From Cloeon dipterum (Eukaryota; Arthropoda; Insecta; Ephemeroptera; Baetidae): a stretch of 64,000 bases of DNA. Under the pieces are notes generated by a model. It was not told the origin of the DNA, searched no databases, and was given only the letters and a program-made list of their open reading frames with translations. Where the stretch lies: assembly GCF_949628265.1 (NCBI RefSeq), contig NC_088787.1, forward strand, positions 35,514,844-35,578,843. Reading direction: 5' to 3'. Within the stretch, counting starts at the first letter, position 1. Each line of letters starts with the position of its first letter. The position numbers and the translations under genes are program-made. Shown here piece after piece: positions 54,802 through 64,000 of the stretch.

Positions 54802-57295
54802 TTAAATCGAATAATCAACCTTCTTACAGTAAAATTTGCATAAGATGTAAACGAAATAAATACATGCCATGGCTAAAAGTAGCATGGACCAACTAAATTT
54901 GTGGAACATGTTGGCTCTTTGTGAAATATCTTCCTTTTCGTAATACTTGTAAACTTCGGGCGCATTTTCAAGAATCCAGTCCATGTAATTAGCCACGTCG
55001 GTGAAGAGCGAATAGCTGTTTGGGTTGCAAACTGTCTCCTGCGCTCCGCCGCTCGCGTTTGCAGACTTTTTCGACATGCCAAAGCTGACGATGCCGCGAA
55101 TAAACCACCGGCCGTTCTTCTCGAGCGAAAGACTGCCTCCGCTGTCTCCATGGCACGCAGTTGTTCCTATTATTTGTTTTAATTTTATTTAAAAAAATAC
55201 AATTAATAAATAAAAACATATACCGTTAGTGTATCCAGCGCAAAAGTTGTCTCCTGGCTTCAAATATTTCTGAAAGAACCTCCGGTTGCTCAGGTAGCAC
55301 TCTTTATGGGACCTGATTTGCAATTTAGCCTCTTGAAGAGTTTCAGGAAGGGTTTTGTTGCTGTCCGTGATTCCGAATCCTATCACCTATTTTAAAATAG
55401 ATTAAAATTAATAAAAATATTTGGTGACTGAAACGAACCACAGCTTGGTTTTCAGAAACGCGTTCGAGACTGGCGTCTTCATTCCACAGGCAAATCGGAC
55501 GGACGTGTTCGGTTACTTTAAAATGTTCCTCGTCGAAAATCATCAGACCAACATCGTAATGAAATTGCCCCGATGTGTAGTTAGGATGCGAGATCAGCCT
55601 GCTAGGCTAAAATTTAGGCATATTAAAAATTGATAATCTGCGCATAACAATTCTCTATACCGTATTGAGTTGTATTTTGGGAGAATATGCAGATTTTCTG
55701 TCATACACTCCAATTGTAACATCAAAGTCACTAGCATTCAGACCAAAAATGCAGTGGGCAGCTGAAAATGATTTATTTTTAGTTTGTGTAAATTAAAAAC
55801 TGAATAAGTTGTTAATTTACCCGTCAAAACTGCTTTAGTCGAGATGAGGGTTCCTCCGCAGATTGAAATTGTTTGAGTATTTTCAACCTGAGCATGCCAA
55901 GGGTGAGCGTCAGGTCGAGAATCGTAGCCGCCGTACAACCGCTGCGTCTCTCCGAATTCACTTTTTAATTTGCCTCCATTATTCTCTATTTCATCTGGTG
56001 CTAGTCCACATTTTGGAAAACTCAGGCTTTTCGTGTTGAGTCCTGATCAAAATAATTATAACCCTAAAATCAAGTTTTAGAGTAGATCGATACCTTTTTT
56101 GTGATGCGCAGGTGGGATCCGAGGTAGGACGGGAATGTCTTTTGTGTATTTTGCGATCATATCGATGTAGGGCAAAATATCGATTATTATCCTATGGTTC
56201 GAAGGTTCTTTCAACAGGCCGTGGATCACTCTCAATCCTCGGAGGAAATAGCGTTGCTTATACGAATTCACCAGAGAAATGTCTGTTTGAAAAAATTAAT
56301 AAAGTTCAAAAAAAGTAATTTCTAGATTGATTACCATTAAAATTATCTGAAGCACGCACACAAAGAAGACTTTGAGGGGCAAGCTCTAACTTCTGGTACA
56401 GCTCCGTCAAATTGGAACTGTTGCTGAAGCAATTTTCAAGAGGCACGATTTGTCCTGAAATGTTTGGTTTAGGTCTTAAAATTATATTTTTTCTGATTTT
56501 ATTGATCTTATACGTGGTGCAAGGTTGTCCCGAGATTGCTTCTCTTGGGGGTTCTGTGTTTTTTTTTTAAATTAAACTACCGATCTTTACAAAAAAATTA
56601 AATATTACTTGCCATCTTTGCAATGCAAAGTAATTTTTGTTCGTTTGTTCCACCACGTCCGAGTCTTTTGCCCGGTTGAACAAACAAATTGGGCTTATTT
56701 TGGACATTTTTTTAGTTATGATTAAATGCAGCAATACTCTTTCTGCAGCTCGCGGATTTTGGTTCAATTCAATCACATCTTGCACCTAAAAGTGTCCAGG
56801 AAAATACTTTAGAAGCAAAAATATTAAAAAAAAACTCAACCTCGATGGTTTGGTTGATGCATTCACTTTCATTGCGTGAATAAACAGTCCCGCAGTCGCC
56901 AACGAAAGCTTGAATGTTTTCCTTCTCTTCCATGTTGATCTCACACTCGACTGAAAATTTAAATATTTTATAGTAATTAATTATTCCCTGGCCACGCTGA
57001 AATAATTATTACGCGTGAGGATTGCCCTTGGAGAAATTACTATTCCAAAACATTGTTTTTGATTTTGCACTAAAACTGCGACCCACGAACTGCGGTTTGC
57101 GCTACTTCGGTCCCAAACTCCGCAGTCTTTGTAGCTCAGATTTTCTCCGTCCTCGAAATCTGCGGATAAATAATAAAATTTTGCTTGAAATGCTGCGAGT
57201 CGAGATAGAAACTTACATGGAGCTGAGAATGTACTGCATCGCGCAACGCAAAATGCAGAGCTCAAGAAAATAATCAGCGAAAGTCCAACTTTCAT
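54802..57295 (-). CDS. Tandem trypsin-fold serine protease D2 with C-terminal membrane anchor
   Basis: Twelve coding exons on the minus strand: 57217-57295, 57013-57159, 56841-56950, 56609-56785, 56514-56553, 56335-56454, 56094-56282, 55821-56042, 55661-55761, 55439-55606, 55224-55386 and 54802-55166. They give 626 residues. The first eleven exons have the same lengths as in D1 and nearly the same sequence. The triad is His364, Asp413 and Ser514. The last exon differs: after the S1 domain it reads KEDISQRANMFHKFSWS and ends with a hydrophobic span and a Lys/Cys-containing tail (KFYCKKVDYSI) longer than that of D1. Intron 10 is short and shows the empty LINE site. It is the mirror copy of D1 in the right arm. 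Confidence 0.92.
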
Positions 57296-57798
57296 CTTCT
57301 GCAACATATTTTTATTCGTGTTAACTGCAGTCCGAAAATTATACTTTGGAGAATGAAGATCTCGTGGAATTCATTCACGCATGATGCGCAAAAAAGCAAG
57401 TTGTGGGTCGGAAAGTTTTCGCATTATAATTTTCTCAAATCCGAATATGGACTCGTCATTGCAATGCAAAAGAGTTAATTTTGGGCACGAATCAGCCCGC
57501 ACTCGACCCAAAAAACTTAGCAGGTGACTTGGATGTTGAAAAACGATTTACTCTTATTTTTATTATTATTTTGTGTTCGGTAAAGCCTTGAATTTAATTT
57601 GTTTGCTTCAAAAACCTTGAAAATCAAAGGTTTTGGCCCTCATTTTAAGTCCTCGAGAATTTTGAAAGCTTTTATCTCCCAAAAAATGATACAAAAACGA
57701 ATATTTCAGCTGGAAACCCTTTATAAATAATTTTTGTCGCAGGGGCGAATGAAGCTATAAATTTAAATATTTAATTTAAATCAAAATACTAAACTTAC

Positions 57799-57910
57799 AT
57801 GTTTTGATTTGTGTTTTTGGAGGAGACAGACGCTATCACTCACTGCCACAGCGTATGCGACCGATTGGCGCCGACTGCTGCTCTTTTAGTGTGCTGGCTT
57901 ACACGGCCTA
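57799..57910 (-). promoter_or_regulatory. Promoter and noncoding first exon of D2
   Basis: Mirror of 45560-45672: a GCATAATAGGCC box near 57906, then leader sequence ending at the donor GTAAGTTT (57798 downward), and an acceptor just before the D2 start codon at 57295. Confidence 0.55.
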
Positions 57911-59182
57911 TTATGCTTAAGATTCGCGAGAGCATAAAAAACCAGTTTTTTTTTTCAGCAGTACAGCTAGAACCAAAGATCACAAAGAGATATTTACAAC
58001 CTAATGAGCTTTTTCTTTAACAAGTAGATTGAATTTCTAACAGTTGATTTGTGATTATATTCGTAATAAATTAACAAACTCAAACCCACGCAAAATCCGC
58101 AAAATCACGCAGACTATGCAGACATTCTTTGCATAAAAAGCTTAACAGGTTGCCATAAAATATTTAGAAAAAAGGTGAAAACCACTCCTCGACAGACAGT
58201 TCAGACGAAAGAGACGCTCGTTTTTGGAAGAGTAGTTTTTGCTCGGCGCAGTTCCTCGTCTTATCACAGTTATATTTTGATGTAATTAGTTATTTTTCAT
58301 GTTTATTTAATGATTAACAACTGTTTAAAAACAGCAAACAGAAAGAGGCTTGCACAGTTGCCCACCGAGAAGAATTTTAATCGCAAGCTGCGTAGTGTTC
58401 AATGATAAGATTAAATAAATAGATGTTTGAATAGCGCTCCTTAATGACCGCCTGGCAGCATTGAGAATGATCGGGATAACTGGTTAAAGCGGAGATTAGC
58501 CCGTGTTTTATGGCTCCCAATTACAATTAAAATGTCTCCATTAGCACTAATTAATGAAATTAGGACGTCTTATCTAAAATGTTACAACTTTACTGCAATT
58601 TATTACAATGAAATCCTCTGCGTAGGCTGCAAATTATAGCATTTCCTCTGCGCCTCGAAATTCGAAAAAGCAGTTTTTATTTTATTGCTGATAAAATGTT
58701 TAGAATGAGAGCCACCGAGTTTAGAATATGCGAGGCGGTGGGAGACCACTCTGAAGTCATTCAAAAGTAAATAAAAATACGCACATGAGTGACCTTCTGA
58801 TAGCAAGAGTAGGAGAAACCGGCGCCGAGCTGCGTGTAGATTATATAAATTGAATGAAATCGATCGCTCTAGGCCTACCCTGACGCCAGGGTTCAAATTC
58901 TCACCTCAGGGATGACCCAAAGCGCAATTATCACTGTATAAAAATGTCGCTGAACCAAAAAAATCATCCCTTGACCCTCTGTACCTGAAAAACACCTGAC
59001 AATGTGATTTAAATTTAAAGTTTTAGGCTGTTTAATTTAGGCAAAAAGTTCTACCATCAACAGAACTCGAGATTTTTCCATTTAGAGGCCTGTTTCTCCA
59101 GATTTCCCCGGATTTTATGTAAAAGTGCATCCCATTTCCCGACAAACATAATTTTTTAACTTAACGAACATAAAAAAATAAA
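57911..59182. other. Spacer in the right arm
   Basis: Mirror of 44340-45559 with small differences. No gene is recognised. Confidence 0.45.
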
Positions 59183-59551
59183 TTGAAAAATAGCAGACCG
59201 AAAAAAGTGTGTTGTTTGAATTTAAAACTCACATTTTTTGAAGACGCGCGATCTGTGCTTTCTTTCAGAGAGAAGAACGAACCATTACCGCATCCGCCTT
59301 CAAGCGATTCACGACTGCGAGTGCGTAAAAAAAACCAGTTGGCGGCACAAGAGCTGGACCCAAACACCGCGCGATGTGTTAATGGCCGAAATGTCGCAGG
59401 CGGCGGGAGAAGGCAATTTCATTCGGAATTAAACGAGGCACGCAACAATCCGATAGTAAGAACCGCAGGCACTCTTCGTGTGGGAGAAGGAGAAAAGTGC
59501 GCCGCGGCGCTCGATCGCTCATCGGCGCTGTGCGAGACCGCGAGCGCGTAA
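59183..59551 (+). other. Orphan promoter region of the lost protease homologue gene
   Basis: It matches 44335-43965 of the left arm (GAACCGCAGGCACTCTTCG, GCGGGAGAAGGCAATTTCAT), but the TATAAAAGCGGC box has been replaced and no protease-homologue exons follow. The flank after it (59580-59770) still matches the leader intron side of the left arm before the similarity breaks off, so the gene body was probably deleted here. Confidence 0.6.
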
Positions 59552-60276
59552 TTCACATGCAGCCATGTGTTAGAATTAGCGGCAGTCTTGAGCCGAATAT
59601 TAAAATTGACACTGCTCTGTTAATTTTTTAACCAAGCAACAAGTTAGCCTCGTTTTTAAATAGAAATAAATGTGACAAATTTTTTAAATTACAAATTTAC
59701 CAACGGGAATTCCCGCTTTAGACCTCCTGTTCCGTTGTTCTTTAATTTATTTGAATACAAAATAAAATCTCGAAAATTTCCAACAGTTGAAGTGGAACAA
59801 CGCATTAAAAGATCAAAATTAATATCAAATCCCGCTCTTCTACGAAGTTTTCAGTTTGAACAAAAATTCTATGTTATTTTTTATGCTTTTGGTCATGCCG
59901 TTTTGTCAAATACATAGTTTCATTTTTTTTCAAACTGAATGGCTTTATTGTACAATAAATCCTAGGGTGATGGTCTTTTAAAAAATAAACAAAGATTGAA
60001 ACAACCTGGTCATTTCTGTTTTATATGATTTAATGAATATTTGTAGTTTATTCTCACTCATTGGCATAATACATAATAAATGTTATCACAAAAGTGAATA
60101 CAAATGAAAATCACGTGAGAAATGGTAACACTTCAGTATTCAAGGCATATGACTATCAGTTCCACTCTTGAATTATATTTTGTCATGAAAATAATAAATT
60201 TGTATAATGTCTTTTTGGGGGATACACGTATTTATCACTTAAGAGCTAATAAATGCAGAAATAAATTTGCACACGA
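59552..60276. other. Spacer between the orphan promoter and C3
   Basis: Bases 59580-59770 match 43940-43750 of the left arm, and the last part matches the C2 3' flank. Between them lies the junction left by loss of about 2.7 kb. No gene is seen. Confidence 0.45.
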
Positions 60277-62929
60277 TCAATTTGAGCCCTGAAACGACAA
60301 ATCTGGAGTATTCTCTACAATCCAATCCATATAGTTTGCAACATCGTTGAATAAACTATAGCTGTGTGGGACTGTGTCATTTTGTAACTTTTTTCCCATA
60401 CTGACGACTCCTCTGATGAACCAGCGACCGTCTTTTTCAACAGCGAGGCTCCCTCCACTGTCTCCCTTACCAACGTTTGTTCCTATAATTTTATAAATCA
60501 AAATAGATTAATTTAAATTAAAATATGAGGAGCAACCAACCGTTCGTGTAGCCAGCGCAAAAATTGTCTCCGGGTTTCAAATATTTTCCAAAGAATTTCC
60601 GGTCACTCAGGTAGCACTCTTTGTGCGATTTTATCGGCATCTTGGTTTCAAGGAGGCTTCCAGACGCTTTGAAATTGTTTGTTAATCCAAATCCGACCAC
60701 CTGTTAGATAAAAAAATAATTAATTAGAGCATTTTGGAATCAAAACAATTCCACTAACCGTGGCCATGAATTTTCCGGCGACGCGGTCCACGTCGGTGTC
60801 CTCGTTCCAAAGGCAAATTGGATGGACGCGGTTCGTCACTCCAAATTCTTCGTCGAAGATCAACAGACCGATGTCGTAATGGAACGTATTACCATTGTAA
60901 TGGGGGTGGATGATCAGCTTGATAGGCTAAATTTGAGAGATATAAAAGTTTTATTCGATCCAGTTTCGTAATATTTATATTTTATTACCTTATTCGTTTG
61001 AATTCCTTTACCGATCGTCCTTGAATTATCATAAATACCGATCGACACTTCAAAATTGCTCACATCTCTTCCTAAAAGGCAGTGTGCAGCTAAAAATTAA
61101 AACAGTGAAATCGACAGATCAATAAAAGATTAATTTTTAAAACCTGTTAGAACGGCTCTTCTCGAGATGAGGGTTCCTCCACAGATGTCTTGGTCTGTGG
61201 TGTAGACAACTTTCGCATGCCACGGATGTCCGTTTTGCTGAGCCTGGTATCCGGAAAAAATATACTGCGTCACTTCATTATCCTCAGAAGAGTTGTTTTC
61301 TTGTCTCGCAGTCATTTTCGTTCCACAGTTGGGGAAACTCAGGTTCTCTGCGTCATTATTGTTGAATGCTTTGGAAGAATATCATTAACGTAAGGAATAA
61401 ATTACTGTTATTTAAAACTTACGTTTTATTTGTTTCACTGGTGGGATGTCGGGCAAAACAAAAAGGTTTTTCGCGTATTCTGCGATGCGTTCAATAAAAG
61501 GCAGAATATCAACCAAGACATTGCAGTTTTCATTAAACAGGGGATGGTGCATTTCTAAACCTCGAAGGAAATATCTCCCTTTGTAGAAGTTCACCAGATC
61601 ATGATCTGCGAAAAGAATTTAATTAAATATAGGAGATAATTTAAAAATGTTAATTGCGTATACCTTTGTAATTGTCCGCAGATTCTACACAAAGTAGACC
61701 TTGGGAAGGCAGACCCAACTCCTTGCTAACTTCAGCCAAACTGGAGCTTGGATCTTTCAGGCATTTATTGCAGGACGTGAGTTTTGCTAGAAAAAATGGT
61801 GTTTTTTAATTATTTAAATATGCAATATGAGAATCTGGGCGATGTGTCAGGAGTTGAGTGTCTTAAAAAATTAAATGACAATTTAGGAGGATTGCGAAAG
61901 TTCTCCAACTATTTACTTGCTGGTTTTGCATCTTTGCATCACGCGTAAATTAATTTCACTCAGTTGAGACACGGCAAAATAAACTCTAATAATTAAATTT
62001 CTATATAATACTTACTGTTTTTGTTATTTTCCAACAGGTTTAAATTATTGTAGCGCTGCAAAAATAAAATACGGTAAAATGAGTATAAATTTAGTCAAAA
62101 AATGTATTACCATTCGACGCAGCGTCATCAAGTTATTGGAGATTTGTCTTTTTGGAGCCAAGTTTGTCGTTTCTTTGGCACGATTGTACAAACAAATTGG
62201 CCTTGCTCTTTTAAGAAGAGTTTTATTTGTATTAAAAAATTGAAACTGAATTGTTTCATTCCCGACAGCATCTTCATTGAGGCCGAATTGACTCATATAC
62301 TTCAACTGAAATTATTAATAAATTATAAATCAATAAACTTAAAATTAAGTAAAGGTTTCTCTTACCTCAATACTATTTTTGACGCATTTTTTTAAGTTAA
62401 TCGCTCTTTCATCAGCACATATTCCTTCATAAGCTGATATATTTTCCTTTTTACCCGTAGTAAAATTGCATTCGCCTGAAAGAAAAAAGGTTAATAATTA
62501 GTTTAAAATTATTTTTCAATATTGAAATAAATTTACGGGTTAAAATAGTTCTATCAGAAATGGCAATTCCGTAGCATCCCTGGTCAGCTTGCCGCAAATA
62601 AACGATCCAAGGACTGCTCATTGATCTTTTCTTATGCACGATGCCGCACTTTTCGAAGCTCAAGTTTGCCCCCTCGTTGAAATCTACACAGAAATGATTC
62701 AAAATTAACTGATAAATAATTACAACAAATAAATAATATTGTTTCTTTCATAAGGTTCAGTTATAGCGAGATAAAAATCGATTTTTAGAACAACCAAGTC
62801 CGCAACCTTACAATCTCAATAAATAAAAAAATATATTTACTTACATGGGGCTGAAGTATCGGATTGGACGACGCAAATTGCAAAACCAAGAAAAACGAGT
62901 GTTGATGCGAACAGGATATTTGAAGTCAT
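60277..62929 (-). CDS. Tandem trypsin-fold serine protease C3, lacking the Cys191-Cys220 pair
   Basis: Twelve exons on the minus strand: 62845-62929, 62537-62683, 62366-62475, 62111-62305, 62016-62055, 61664-61786, 61423-61605, 61144-61368, 60989-61089, 60759-60926, 60541-60700 and 60277-60482. They give 580 residues. Mirror copy of C2 with the same loss of both cysteines (NVGKGDSGGS, DTVPHSYS). Exon 11 encodes the same residues as in C2, whereas exon 4 of the N-terminal domain is much altered and two codons longer (KYMSQFGLNEDAVGNETIQF against KNVKEVILNEYAPGNETILI). The C-terminus differs from C2 (LSFQGSN). The start ATG follows an acceptor (GTCTACAG) closely, so a leader exon lies upstream on the minus strand. 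Confidence 0.9.
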
Positions 62930-64000
62930 GGTTGTTTCACCTGTAGACAAATAGTAGAGAACAAAAATTTAGCTTTAGGGCGTAAACTGAGAAAATGAAT
63001 GAAAATTTTTAAGTATATAGAGAAAAATATCAGTGTCGGTATAATTTCATGTACGGTGGGGGGGGGGGAACAGGTGTAAGGGGACAGTAATTATACATAT
63101 GAGGCGTTGGGGCGTGGTGGCGTCGGGAGTCTGGGTGGTTTCGGTGTGCAACTGACAATAATGAGTGCAGTGCGTATGCGCGACGGAATGTCAAAGTGTC
63201 ATCGAGCGAGGACTCTTGCGTGCGATTTATCGTACTCTCTGGGGTTGCGTTTTATCCTTTTTCTCTACCCAAGGACGTCTAGCCACAGCTCGCTTTGTTC
63301 AGATCGTCAATAAAGGTCAGTTTTATTCTATAATTTTTGTTTAAGTCAAACCATTGTTCCCCCTCTTGCTTTTATAACGAGAAAAATTAAGAGCAGGGTA
63401 TATTGAACGTTTGTTGGACTTGAAATATTAAGCAAAAAGTATAAATATGAGAAATAACCCGCTAAGCGCGCGGAGCCAGAGGAGCGCCTAACTGCAATGC
63501 TGATATATTTTTGCAGCGTGGGCCAGCAGCCAGCACCGATAGGAGAGACGGCTTTAATTATTACGGCGAAGGAAGGAAACTTATCTGAAGAAAATTTAGC
63601 CGAGAAGGAACGGGGACGTGAATCTCGAACATTTTCCCAAATTAACGCGGAAATTTAGGTTTTAGCTGGTCACAAACTGAAATAAATGAATGAAAAATAT
63701 CATTTCATAAGGTCTGTTCAAATAACTTGCTTCCTGCTCAAGAGGGTTATTTATTTTGACACTAGGCCAAATAATCACCGCCGCCGCGATAAGTGCCATG
63801 GGGCGATAGGAAAAAAACATATCAGGCAAGCAAATATAGTCTAACTCTCCTGTCGCATGAATGTGTCGCGCCAAAGTCTGAATTCGGCCGACGCCCTTAT
63901 ATTGAAAAGTCAAATAAATTGACTTAATTTATGATTACTCTACAGTGAGACTTTTCGATGGCCGTGATACAATATTTACCTTGAGACGCATCTAGTTTTA
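62930..64000. other. Upstream region of C3 and outer end of the right arm
   Basis: A run of eleven G at 63058-63068 and about 600 bp up to 63660 have no partner in the left arm. From 63670 to the edge it mirrors 38080-37812 (CTCAAGAGGGTTATTTATTT, CGCCGCCGCGATAAGTGCC). The C3 leader exon should lie here or beyond the window, but I could not place it. Confidence 0.45.

Larger units (their letters stand above)
54802..64000 (-). repeat. Right arm of the large inverted duplication
   Basis: The reverse complement matches the left arm from the end of D1 to beyond 37812; the match still continues at the window's right edge (GTAAATATTGTATCACGG, minus strand), so the arm extends further. It lacks the LINE and the protease homologue gene of the left arm. 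The first bases near 63000-63660 include sequence with no partner in the left arm. Confidence 0.9.

Noticed and set aside
63058-63068. G-run as a regulatory quadruplex
   Set aside because: A single run of eleven G without neighbouring G-tracts is weak evidence.
1-64000. CRISPR arrays, tRNA or rRNA genes, bacterial operons
   Set aside because: No regularly spaced direct repeats, cloverleaf candidates or conserved rRNA stretches were noticed, and the gene structure is eukaryotic with introns.

Overview
The window is eukaryotic and AT-rich. Introns are short (mostly 45-120 bp) with GT-AG ends, promoters are TATA-type, and two genes encode Methuselah-like receptors, a family best known from insects. 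Together this points to an arthropod, most likely an insect with a fairly compact genome. I cannot name the species from sequence alone; a mayfly-like lineage is a guess.

The backbone is an amplified family of secreted S1 serine proteases of unusual build. Each gene has 11-12 coding exons: a signal peptide, an N-terminal trypsin-fold domain that has lost its catalytic serine loop, and a C-terminal trypsin-fold domain with an intact His/Asp/Ser triad. Both halves open with a [DE]NLS...CG motif and have matching intron phases, so the protein looks like an intragenic duplication (pseudoprotease plus protease). Copies: A1 (22-2752, 5' end outside the window), A2 (3083-4166, decayed), A3 (5689-10593, intact), A4 (12105-21868, intact except for a 6.5-kb transposon inside coding exon 3), C1 (33820-36238), C2 (38153-40758), D1 (46164-50940), D2 (54802-57295, minus) and C3 (60277-62929, minus). 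D1 and D2 also carry a C-terminal membrane anchor.

Layout. 0-23 kb: head-to-tail A array. The repeated unit also holds relics of a receptor exon and of the last two protease exons. 23-31 kb: two tandem Methuselah-like GPCR genes on the minus strand, with foldback repeats in their introns. 31-38 kb: relics, repeats and gene C1. 37.8-64 kb: a large inverted duplication. C2 and D1 on the left arm mirror C3 and D2 on the right arm around a roughly 3.9-kb spacer full of relics. The left arm has kept a minus-strand gene for a membrane-anchored, Thr/Pro-rich serine protease homologue lacking all three catalytic residues. The right arm has lost that gene but kept sequence related to its promoter. A 5'-truncated LINE with an uninterrupted reverse transcriptase ORF sits in an intron of D1; the empty site survives in D2.

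How the genes may work together (inference): the proteases have secretion signals, resemble developmental/immune cascade proteases of the gastrulation-defective type, and have repeatedly been copied next to Methuselah-like receptors. No direct functional link is shown by the sequence. No CRISPR arrays, bacterial genes, rRNA or tRNA genes were seen.
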